Source: Pedobacter sp. (GTDB lineage: Bacteria > Bacteroidota > Bacteroidia > Sphingobacteriales > Sphingobacteriaceae). Taken from it: 64,000 bases of DNA. A model generated the notes under the pieces. The model was not told where the DNA came from. It made no database searches and saw only the letters and a list, made by a program, of their open reading frames with translations. Every line of letters begins with the position of its first letter. Within the stretch, counting starts at the first letter, position 1. The stretch spans positions 124,001-188,000 of the forward strand of contig NZ_JAVHXT010000007.1 in the NCBI RefSeq assembly GCF_031119335.1. Direction: 5' to 3'. Positions 33,832 to 41,354 of this stretch are shown in pieces. A program made the position numbers and the translations under genes.

Positions 33832-34206
33832 ATGCAAACACAACAGAAAAAAGTTTTAATAATTGATGATGATAGCAGAAACATTTTTGCGTTAAAAGCT
33901 GTTTTAACTGCTAAAAAGTATGCTTGTTTAGCTGCCAATGGAGCAGAAGAGGGTTTCGAAATTATCAGAAAAAGTAATGATGTTGGCGTAGTGCTGCTTG
34001 ATATGATGATGCCAGATTTAGATGGCTATCAGGCAATGTCAAAAATGCAGCAAGACGAACAGTTGAAAGATGTTCCGGTAATTGCCGTTACTGCGCAAGC
34101 CATGCTTGGAGATAAAGAGCGCTGCCTAGAAGCTGGTGCAGTTGGCTATGTCTCGAAACCTGTAAATGTAGACGAACTTATTAAACTGCTAAATAAATAT
34201 CTATAG
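33832..34206 (+). CDS. Single-domain response regulator
   Basis: The 124-residue receiver has acid pocket D12-D14, phospho-acceptor D57 in LLDMMMPDLDGYQ, and the Thr/Lys switch residues in VTAQAM and SKPVNVDE. It has no output domain. It is strongly similar to the third receiver of the preceding hybrid kinase. It shares one base with the following cheR (TAG/GTG overlap). It probably shuttles phosphate or acts by protein contact. Confidence 0.92.
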   Translation: MQTQQKKVLIIDDDSRNIFALKAVLTAKKYACLAANGAEEGFEIIRKSNDVGVVLLDMMMPDLDGYQAMSKMQQDEQLKDVPVIAVTAQAMLGDKERCLEAGAVGYVSKPVNVDELIKLLNKYL

Positions 34207-35030
34207 TGTCTAGCCCTGGAGTAATAAGCGACGAACAAGTTGAAATTTTAATCAACGATGTGCTCGAACAGCATGGCTACGATTTCACGGGCTACTCTAG
34301 GGCATCATTAAAAAGACGCTTATCCAGATTATATAGTTTAGACAAGCATGTAAGCTTTGCCGAATTCAGATATAGAACTTTGAATGACGAAGTTTATTTC
34401 AAGCATTTTGTGGAAGGCGTTACGGTAAATGTGACCGAAATGTTTCGCGATCCGAGTTTTTATCGCTTGTTAAGAGAAAAGATCTTGCCCAGTTTAAATA
34501 CTTATCCGTTTATTAGAATTTGGTTGGCGGGTTGCTCTACTGGAGAGGAAGCTTATTCAGTAGCCATTATACTAAAAGAGCTAAATTTGCTCCATAAGTC
34601 GCTAATTTATGCTACAGATATTAATCCTACAGTATTGGAAAAAGCGGGTAATGGTATGTTCCCACTTAGCCAAATGAAAAATTATTCTGAAAATTATATT
34701 GCCTCTGGCGGAACAAAAGACTTTTCTTCTTATTATGCGGCTAGTTATTCTTTAGCTAAATTTGATACAGAACTTAAAGCAAAAATGATTTTTTCTACGC
34801 ATAACTTGGTTTCCGATAGGTCTTTCAACGAGTTCCAGTTAATTCTGTGCAGAAATGTATTGATCTATTTTGACAGACCGCTGCAATTTCGTGTATTGCA
34901 ACTGTTTGACCAAAGCTTAGAAAACCTAGGTTATTTAGCACTAGGAACTAAAGAAACCATCGATTTTTCACCTGTTTCCAAATCTTACAAAAGAGTGGAA
35001 ACTGATAAAGTTTGGAGGAAAATTGGCTGA
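34206..35030 (+). CDS. cheR: CheR-type protein-glutamate methyltransferase
   Basis: The 274-residue protein has the CheR N-terminal helical domain (LINDVLEQHGYDFTGYSRASLKRR), then the SAM-binding Rossmann domain with TEMFRDPSFY, RIWLAGCSTGEEAYS and ILCRNVLIYF. These enzymes methylate glutamates on chemoreceptors, but no receptor, CheA or CheW gene is in the window. The start GTG overlaps the preceding stop and the stop overlaps the cheB ATG (ATGA), so the three genes are translationally coupled. Confidence 0.93.
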   Translation: MSSPGVISDEQVEILINDVLEQHGYDFTGYSRASLKRRLSRLYSLDKHVSFAEFRYRTLNDEVYFKHFVEGVTVNVTEMFRDPSFYRLLREKILPSLNTYPFIRIWLAGCSTGEEAYSVAIILKELNLLHKSLIYATDINPTVLEKAGNGMFPLSQMKNYSENYIASGGTKDFSSYYAASYSLAKFDTELKAKMIFSTHNLVSDRSFNEFQLILCRNVLIYFDRPLQFRVLQLFDQSLENLGYLALGTKETIDFSPVSKSYKRVETDKVWRKIG

Positions 35031-35602
35031 TGAAAAAACAAAAAGCATTGATAATTGGAGGCTCTGCTGGCAGTTTAGATGTGCTCTTAAAAGTACTGCC
35101 AGACATTAAACCAGATTTCGATTTTTCTATTATTATCGTCATTCATCGCAAGCAAGGTGCAGATTCATTACTAACAGATCTACTCTCGCACCGCACCAAA
35201 CTTAAAGTAAAAGAGGCCGATGAAAAGGAGAAAATATTGGCAGGAAATGTGTATGTAGCTCCTTCAGATTATCATCTGTTAATTGAAAAAGATTTTACAT
35301 TTTCGCTCGATTATTCAGAAAAAATAAATTACTCTCGCCCATCTATTGACGTAACCTTTCAGTCTGCCGCTGATGCCTATGGGCAAAATTTGGCATGTTT
35401 GCTTTTATCTGGCTCCAATGCCGATGGCGTTAACGGTTTAATTGCTGCAAAAAAAAATGGAGGTACTACTTTGGTACAAAATCCAGAAACTGCACAAGTA
35501 ACGTATATGCCCGAGCAAGCCATTTTAAGAGCAAATGTATCAGCTATTTTAACTATAGACGAAATGGCTGATTATATCAATTCATTATCGCTAAACAATT
35601 AA
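35030..35602 (+). CDS. cheB: CheB-type methylesterase catalytic domain (no receiver)
   Basis: The start ATG at 35030 overlaps the cheR stop and has a GGAGG sequence about 12 bases ahead; the codon at 35012 would extend into cheR. The 190-residue protein holds only the esterase domain: GGSAGS (Ser12), VIHRKQ (His39) and SGSNADGV (Asp132) form the catalytic triad. CheB normally carries an N-terminal receiver. Here that job may fall to the separate single-receiver proteins on either side. It removes methyl esters or deamidates Gln on a target that is not obvious in this cluster. Confidence 0.92.
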   Translation: MKKQKALIIGGSAGSLDVLLKVLPDIKPDFDFSIIIVIHRKQGADSLLTDLLSHRTKLKVKEADEKEKILAGNVYVAPSDYHLLIEKDFTFSLDYSEKINYSRPSIDVTFQSAADAYGQNLACLLLSGSNADGVNGLIAAKKNGGTTLVQNPETAQVTYMPEQAILRANVSAILTIDEMADYINSLSLNN

Positions 35603-35607
35603 AAAAG

Positions 35608-35970
35608 ATGAGTAAAAAGGTTTTTATTTTTGATGATAACAAAGATATTTTGGATCTCTGCACTTTGATATTGGAAGGTGCGGGTTACGAAACCAAAACC
35701 TCATCTACCTCTAATGATATTATTGCTCAGGTATCTGTTTACGAACCGGATATTATTTTAATGGATAATTGGTTGCCAGATGTAGGTGGTATTGAAGCTA
35801 CACAAGAGCTTAAAAGACATCCGGTATATAAAGAAATCCCCGTTATTTATTTCTCGGCAAATAACGACATTAAAACCTTGGCCGCAACAGCAGGAGCAGA
35901 GCGCTACTTGCCTAAACCATTTGATATTGATGAATTGGAAGGAATGGTAGTTTCGTTGATTGGGAGGTAG
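35608..35970 (+). CDS. Single-domain response regulator
   Basis: The 120-residue receiver has acid pocket D9/D10, phospho-acceptor D53 in ILMDNWLPDVGG, and a terminal PKPFDIDELE. It follows cheB by 5 bp and ends the signalling cluster. It diverges from the other receivers (DNWLPDVGG rather than DMMMPDLDG), so it is not a recent duplicate. No output domain is present. Confidence 0.92.
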   Translation: MSKKVFIFDDNKDILDLCTLILEGAGYETKTSSTSNDIIAQVSVYEPDIILMDNWLPDVGGIEATQELKRHPVYKEIPVIYFSANNDIKTLAATAGAERYLPKPFDIDELEGMVVSLIGR

Positions 35971-35983
35971 ATGTATAAAAAGT

Positions 35984-36016
35984 AGACTTACGAAGTTTTG
36001 AAAACTTCGTAAGTCT
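35984..36016. terminator. ACTTACGAAGTTT hairpin closing the signalling cluster
   Basis: AGACTTACGAAGTTTT (35984-35999) pairs perfectly with AAAACTTCGTAAGTCT (36001-36016) around a single G. It lies between the convergent response-regulator and outer-membrane protein genes and shares its core with 23035-23067. A bidirectional terminator role is likely. Confidence 0.75.
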
Positions 36017-36024
36017 AGAAAAAA

Positions 36025-38466
36025 TTAATTCTTCATCCTTCCCTGCTCAGCTTCGGTACCTGTAGATCTTCTACGAGCGGGCTTAATCTCATTTTTACCA
36101 AATCTGTAAGTGAAATTTAAACGGAACAGCTGCGTTTCATTTTTTTGATAAAGGTTATAGTTTAAACCGGTAAACGCACTTCTCAATCTAGTTCTATTCG
36201 TGTCAAAAACATCAGATACCGCAAACCTCAAAGTTCCTTTTTTCTTCATAATCGACTTGCTGATACCGAAATCAACAAAAGCTCTTTCTTCCAGATCAAG
36301 TGTACCGTAGGTTAACGGCGATTCATAGTTGGCGTTAACTTCTGCCGTTAAACCATCCATGATAATGAAACTGTTTTGCATACGGAACTGATACGAAGTT
36401 TGTCCGGTTTTTAGCGCTTGCCCTTGTAAGTTTGGCGTTTCAAAAGCCATGTGGAATACATTCAAATTGTTATTTATGGTCCACCATTTTTTAATTTTTA
36501 CTGGCACGGTTAAGTTAGCCGATAAAACAGTTTGCGTTTGTAGGTTCTCATTAGTTTGAAACAAAGCCTTTTGTTCTGTATCTGGTAAAATTACTTCGGT
36601 AATGGCATCGTCAGTTACGCTGTATCCTATATTTAAGAAATACTTCTGCATCAAGGTATAATTTACCTCATAATTGTTGGTGTACTGCGGGTTTAAGAAT
36701 GGATTTCCCTTGTTGTAGGTATACTGGTCCAAATAGTAAATAAATGGATTTAAAGCATCGTAGCTAGGTCTGTCTATTCTGCGGCCATACGATGCGCCAA
36801 TTTGGTGGTTTTTCGACAAGGTTTGCTGTACGTAAACTGTTGGGAAGAAATCCCAGTAGCTGCGTTCAACCACATTGTTTGTGGTAACTAAATGACCTTT
36901 AGAATTGGTTTGTTCCATCCTTAAGCCCAATTGTACACTCGTATTTTTAAATTGCTTGCTAAAGTTAGAATACACTGCGTTTACATTTTCATCGTACACA
37001 AAACGGTTACTTCTGCGTACATCGTTTTGCCAAGCATTGCTTCTCCACTCTTCTGCACGTAAATCGTTATCTGTTTCTACCCAGCTACTTTTCACTCCGG
37101 CTTCAAACTTGGTTGTTTTGTTGATGGGTAAAACGTAATCTACCTTTACCGCCTTAATGTCAATTGTACTTGGGCTATTGTTTCTTAAGCGCCCTTGCGG
37201 TTTAACCGGAGAACCATCGGGGAAAAAGTACTGATTAACCAGCTCGGCATTATCCCTGCCATTATATCTAGAATAATCCGCATCTGCAGTAATCTCCTGG
37301 CCCGTGGTATCTAAAACCGATTTGTAATTTAGGTTATAGGCAAAATTTCTGTAGCTAGATTTTTGAGTATTGTTAGAGTGTAGCGTAGAATCTAGTTGTG
37401 TAAACGATTTACCAATGCGGGTTCTGTTGAATGCATTTTCCAAGCCGCTGTTTAAATATCCCGTTGCTAATACACCGATAGTGTTGTTTTTATTCAAGAA
37501 GAAATCGGCACCAACTTTAAAGTTATTGTTTTCGAAATCACGGTCGTCACCTCCTTTTTGAGAGAAATAGGTGTCAGGCTCTGTAGCGTTGCCAGCAGAA
37601 ATACGATCGATATCTATGATGTTACTTCTTGTTCCTTTATTGAAGTTATAGCTTCCAAAAACGTTAACACCTTTATTTCTATAATTTAAGTTGAGCCCAG
37701 TGTTTCCTCTTAAGTTTTTGCCATAAGCTGCTCCTGCAACAAAGCTTCCGTTTGCACCGCCATTTTTTGATCTTTTTGTTTTGATGTTGATGATGCCCGA
37801 ATTACCAGAAGCATCGTATTTTGATGATGGATTAGTAATCAGCTCGATAGTTTCTATTTCTGAGCTTTGCATGTTCCTCAACAAATTAGCAACATCTGCT
37901 TGGCTCATGTAGGTTTGTTTGCCATCTAGCATAATTAATACACCCTGTTTGCCTTGCATCGAAATTCTATCGTTTTGATCTACCGTAACACCAGGAGCTC
38001 TTTGAAGTACTTCTAATGCCGATGAACCCACCGCAACCGCACTATTTTCTACGTTCATCACCATTTTATCCGCTTTGCGCTCTAATAGTGGTTTGGTAGC
38101 CACAATGCTTACTGTATTTAAGGTTTTGCTGTTGGCAATGAGTAATATTTCTGGCAAGTTCATTGCAGTAGTTGCTACTACAAAGCTTTTGCCTTTATAG
38201 ATTTGGTAGCCCATCATGTTAATTTTGATGTAATAGGTGCCTGCTACAATGTTTGGAAAGCTGAATTTGCCTTCAGGAGTAGTCATCGAAGTCTTTACCA
38301 ATGAAGAATCTGACGATTTAAATAAACCAACAGTGGCATAATCTATAGGCTTGCGCTGTTCATCTAATACAGTTCCGTTAATATCAACTTGTTTGGTATG
38401 ATTAGCTGTCGCAAATAGTGAGGTAGAGGTAAAAAAAGCAATTAATAAAAAGTATATCTTCTTCAT
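36025..38466 (-). CDS. TonB-dependent-receptor-like outer-membrane beta-barrel protein
   Basis: The 813-residue protein has a signal peptide (to about 20), a CarboxypepD_reg-like domain (about 26-110, with GTVLDEQRKPIDYATV), a plug-like domain (about 130-220, with SSALEVLQRAPGVTVDQND and ELITNPSSKYDASGNSGIINI) and an OMP_b-brl_3 type barrel to the end. This type is widespread in Bacteroidota and is not paired with a SusD gene. The substrate is unknown. The C-terminus ends in a short basic, low-complexity tail rather than the usual final aromatic strand residue. Confidence 0.9.
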   Translation of the reverse strand: MKKIYFLLIAFFTSTSLFATANHTKQVDINGTVLDEQRKPIDYATVGLFKSSDSSLVKTSMTTPEGKFSFPNIVAGTYYIKINMMGYQIYKGKSFVVATTAMNLPEILLIANSKTLNTVSIVATKPLLERKADKMVMNVENSAVAVGSSALEVLQRAPGVTVDQNDRISMQGKQGVLIMLDGKQTYMSQADVANLLRNMQSSEIETIELITNPSSKYDASGNSGIINIKTKRSKNGGANGSFVAGAAYGKNLRGNTGLNLNYRNKGVNVFGSYNFNKGTRSNIIDIDRISAGNATEPDTYFSQKGGDDRDFENNNFKVGADFFLNKNNTIGVLATGYLNSGLENAFNRTRIGKSFTQLDSTLHSNNTQKSSYRNFAYNLNYKSVLDTTGQEITADADYSRYNGRDNAELVNQYFFPDGSPVKPQGRLRNNSPSTIDIKAVKVDYVLPINKTTKFEAGVKSSWVETDNDLRAEEWRSNAWQNDVRRSNRFVYDENVNAVYSNFSKQFKNTSVQLGLRMEQTNSKGHLVTTNNVVERSYWDFFPTVYVQQTLSKNHQIGASYGRRIDRPSYDALNPFIYYLDQYTYNKGNPFLNPQYTNNYEVNYTLMQKYFLNIGYSVTDDAITEVILPDTEQKALFQTNENLQTQTVLSANLTVPVKIKKWWTINNNLNVFHMAFETPNLQGQALKTGQTSYQFRMQNSFIIMDGLTAEVNANYESPLTYGTLDLEERAFVDFGISKSIMKKKGTLRFAVSDVFDTNRTRLRSAFTGLNYNLYQKNETQLFRLNFTYRFGKNEIKPARRRSTGTEAEQGRMKN

Positions 38467-38663
38467 TTGTCGTGTTTTAATATTATTTTTTGGGCATAAA
38501 AATTCCCATACGCATTTAGTGCATTTTTTAGCGTTTAAAAATATTTAGCTTAGTTTTTTAAGGGGCCGAAGCCTTTCTTATAGTTTGTATCGAGTAGACG
38601 AAAAAGAAGTATGAAAGGTTACAAGAAATTTTCAAATTTTTCTGATGCAGTAGCAATAAACAT

Positions 38664-38702
38664 AAAAAAAGCGGCTTGATGATGTGTCAAGCCGCTTTTT
38701 TT
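38664..38702. terminator. Bidirectional Rho-independent terminator
   Basis: GCGGCTTGA (38671-38679) pairs with TCAAGCCGC (38687-38695) around 7 bases. Seven A on the left pair with seven T on the right, extending the stem to 16 bp. It lies 16 bp past the minus-strand peptidase stop and ends that transcript. Confidence 0.9.
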
Positions 38703-38717
38703 AAAATGTTAAAATTT

Positions 38718-40394
38718 TTATTTCATGCCTAAAACGTCTACCCCTTGTTCAAAAATTACATCGACAGGAATTCCTTTTTGAGCTAATTTGTCTAAATCTC
38801 TTTGTAATTCAGGTTTGATAATTCCCCTTTCTTTTTGTACTTTTTCTACGGCACTTTTATCACCGTTCCCTTGTAAAGCAAGTACAACGGCACTTAATTC
38901 GTTCATTGCTGTAGCAAACTTATCGTAATTAACTTTGTATGTTCCTTGCGCACTACGCTCAAAAGCACCTTTTTCTTGAAAGAAATTAAAGCACTGCATG
39001 TTCGCTTTTCCATGTGCGCTAGAGGCGCCAAAACGCACCGAACGCAAAATTCCAGCCATGTAAGTGGTATAGAAGTCTTTGATGTCTCCTTCTAGTTCGC
39101 CTTTTTTCAATAAGCCTGTTACCATGTACAAGCCCAAAACATCGGCTTTGCCTTCTTCTAACCAAGAATATTGTTCTTGCAAAGCTGTACGAACCATGCC
39201 TTTTCCGGTTACGGTATTTTTAATTCCCAAACCATGCGCCACTTCGTGGAACATTACGTTGGCAAAAAAAGCATCAAATTTGATATGCTTCTGTTGTTCT
39301 TTGTCAATCAGCACATTCGATATTGGCACTAAGATTTTATCAAACTTGGCTTTCATTGCGTTTTTCAACTGCGAGCGGCGAGTTCCTTTTTCCTGCTGTA
39401 TTTTTTCATCGTTAGGTAGGTTTACTGCGATAGTTTTTGATCCAGCATTGCAATCGCCAGCGTAATAGACCACGTCATAAGCGTTCAATTCCGAATCGGT
39501 ACCGGGCACTTCCTTTTTGTATTTAGCATCTACAGGTAAGCCTTTCTGCAGCTCGGGAAGCATTGAAACGTATTTAGCTAAACGTTTGCTCCACTCTTTA
39601 TCTTTGATCAGCACATAGCTTTCAAAAGATGCCCTGGCGTTAAACAATTTATCTTCATAGTTCTCAATTGGACCGATTATGATATCCAATCCGTTAGATT
39701 TCATATCTAACCAAGCATAATCGCTTGCGGTATAATTATCGGTTACCAAAGCATCAGCTCTAAGGTTGAGGTATTTTTTAAGACCTGCATCATCAGCTAT
39801 TAAAGCCGCCTGTTTTAATAAACTACTGGCCTTTTGAAGCTCTGTAGCAAAATAGATATGATAAGGGATAGAGGTCAGTTTCCCTTCCTCTCTTCTAATT
39901 ACAGAATAAAGCCCTTGTTTATCTTTTACATCAGACCTTTCTAGCTCCTCTTTCGTCATATCCAAAGGGTAGAAAGTTACACCCAGCGGCTTTTCGCCAA
40001 TGCCAGCAACAAAGGGCTTGTCGCCATTTAATCTATCCCAAGGACCATAATTTATTTTAAGAAATTCCCGAGTTTTTTCATCCTTAATAGTTGCTAATAA
40101 ACTATCGCGTTGCGGATAGGCCTGCTTCCAAAAAAGCTCGTCCATAATTTGCGCAGCCTCAATTAGAAGTGGTAATATCTTGCGTTCGTTCGGTGTAAGG
40201 AGGTTTAAATCTGTAGTTAGCCTTACCTTTTCGTAAATTGGTAATCGTTGGGCTACGTATTCTATTAGGGAATCTGCTTCTTTTTTCGCCGACTTATCTT
40301 CTGTAGTATTTTTGCTTGTACAGGCAGTAAGGGCGGTTGCCAATGCAGTTCCTAGCAGAAGTCCTTTAGCAATTTTGATATTTATTTTGCGCAT
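38718..40394 (-). CDS. Dipeptidyl-peptidase III-like zinc metallopeptidase, lipoprotein
   Basis: The 558-residue protein has a signal peptide and lipobox LTAC (lipid-modified C25), so it sits in the periplasm or at the surface. The zinc site is FHEVAHGLG (H383, E384, H387) with a second motif WLEEGKADVLG (E413/E414), matching the layout of M49 peptidases. However, classical DPP III has HELLGH (HExxxH) and EECRAD. This variant with a standard HExxH spacing forms a Bacteroidota group often labelled DPP III family. It probably trims di- or oligopeptides. The gene diverges from the amidase gene across a 92-bp gap with a perfect inverted repeat. Confidence 0.8.
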   Translation of the reverse strand: MRKINIKIAKGLLLGTALATALTACTSKNTTEDKSAKKEADSLIEYVAQRLPIYEKVRLTTDLNLLTPNERKILPLLIEAAQIMDELFWKQAYPQRDSLLATIKDEKTREFLKINYGPWDRLNGDKPFVAGIGEKPLGVTFYPLDMTKEELERSDVKDKQGLYSVIRREEGKLTSIPYHIYFATELQKASSLLKQAALIADDAGLKKYLNLRADALVTDNYTASDYAWLDMKSNGLDIIIGPIENYEDKLFNARASFESYVLIKDKEWSKRLAKYVSMLPELQKGLPVDAKYKKEVPGTDSELNAYDVVYYAGDCNAGSKTIAVNLPNDEKIQQEKGTRRSQLKNAMKAKFDKILVPISNVLIDKEQQKHIKFDAFFANVMFHEVAHGLGIKNTVTGKGMVRTALQEQYSWLEEGKADVLGLYMVTGLLKKGELEGDIKDFYTTYMAGILRSVRFGASSAHGKANMQCFNFFQEKGAFERSAQGTYKVNYDKFATAMNELSAVVLALQGNGDKSAVEKVQKERGIIKPELQRDLDKLAQKGIPVDVIFEQGVDVLGMK

Positions 40395-40427
40395 ATGCGA
40401 TTGTTTTTTCGGGGTTTTGCGTGAATG

Positions 40428-40464
40428 TACTAAATTAGTAAAAAATTATGCCGCTAATTTAGTA
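40428..40464. promoter_or_regulatory. Inverted repeat in divergent promoter region (possible operator)
   Basis: TACTAAATTAG (40428-40438) and CTAATTTAGTA (40454-40464) are perfect 11-bp complements with a 15-bp spacer. They lie between the divergent M49-like peptidase and amidase genes. No T-run follows and it is not downstream of any gene, so a shared operator fits better than a terminator. Confidence 0.5.
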
Positions 40465-40486
40465 TTAAAACTAAACACACCTTAAA

Positions 40487-41317
40487 ATGAAGCCACAAAA
40501 AATTTCACATACCTTTTGGTTCATCGCTTGCGCCATCTTAATTGCCGCTTGTAGTACTTACAAATACAAGGCAACCGATAAGATTTACAAAAATAACGCA
40601 AAGACTTTTTCCAAAATTATTGCTGCCACACCACCAGAAAATCAGCAGATAGATTCGCTTTTTAACGAGCAGTATTTTGTGGGTACTACAAATATGAGCA
40701 TACGTAAGCCAAATTTTGTGATGATCCACCATACAGCGCAAGATTCGTTGGGGCAAACGCTACGAACCTTCACTATTCCACGTACGGGTACAAGTTCGCA
40801 TTACGTGGTAAGCAGAGACGGCAAAGTAGTGCAAATGGTGAACGACTATTTAAGGGCACAACACGCTGGCGCTGGTAAATGGGGCTCGGTTACAGATATG
40901 AACTCTTGCTCTATCGGTATAGAAATGGATAACAACGGCACTACAGATGTTTGGACAGATGCACAAATCACCAGCTTGTGCGCTCTGTTAAAGACCTTGA
41001 AGAAAAAGTACAGCATTCCAACAGCTAACTTTATTGGTCACGCAGATTTTGCGCCGGGCAGAAAAAATGACCCTAAGAACTTCCCTTGGAAAACACTAGC
41101 GCAACAAGGTTATGGCTTATGGTATGATGATGTTTTGGATAGTGTTCCAGAAAACTTTGACCCGATGATTGGATTAAAGGTGATTGGTTATAACATAGCC
41201 CGTCCTAATTATGCAATTGAGGCTTTTAAAATCCACTATGTGCAAACAGATATTGCCCATACACTCACTGAGTTTGATAAGCAGGTTATTTATAATTTGT
41301 ATAGGAAAAATCTTTAA
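40487..41317 (+). CDS. N-acetylmuramoyl-L-alanine amidase lipoprotein
   Basis: The 276-residue protein has lipobox IAAC (C22) and an Amidase_2 (PGRP-like) zinc domain: MIHHTAQDS (zinc His), SSHYVVSRDGKVVQMV, NSCSIGIEMDN (Glu) and FIGHADFAPGRKNDP (zinc His and nearby Asp). It cleaves the amide between MurNAc and the stem peptide, at the outer membrane or in the periplasm. A C-terminal part of about 75 residues after the domain has no recognised fold (VIGYNIARPNYAIEAFK), resembling the helical tail of AmpD/AmiD-type enzymes. Confidence 0.92.
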   Translation: MKPQKISHTFWFIACAILIAACSTYKYKATDKIYKNNAKTFSKIIAATPPENQQIDSLFNEQYFVGTTNMSIRKPNFVMIHHTAQDSLGQTLRTFTIPRTGTSSHYVVSRDGKVVQMVNDYLRAQHAGAGKWGSVTDMNSCSIGIEMDNNGTTDVWTDAQITSLCALLKTLKKKYSIPTANFIGHADFAPGRKNDPKNFPWKTLAQQGYGLWYDDVLDSVPENFDPMIGLKVIGYNIARPNYAIEAFKIHYVQTDIAHTLTEFDKQVIYNLYRKNL

Positions 41318-41318
41318 G

Positions 41319-41350
41319 AAAAAGCCCCAATTCAAAAATTGGGGCTTTTT
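41319..41350. terminator. Bidirectional Rho-independent terminator
   Basis: AAAAAGCCCCAATT (41319-41332) pairs perfectly with AATTGGGGCTTTTT (41337-41350) across CAAA. It serves both the amidase gene and the convergent type IX substrate gene that ends at 41355. Confidence 0.95.
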
Positions 41351-41354
41351 GGTT

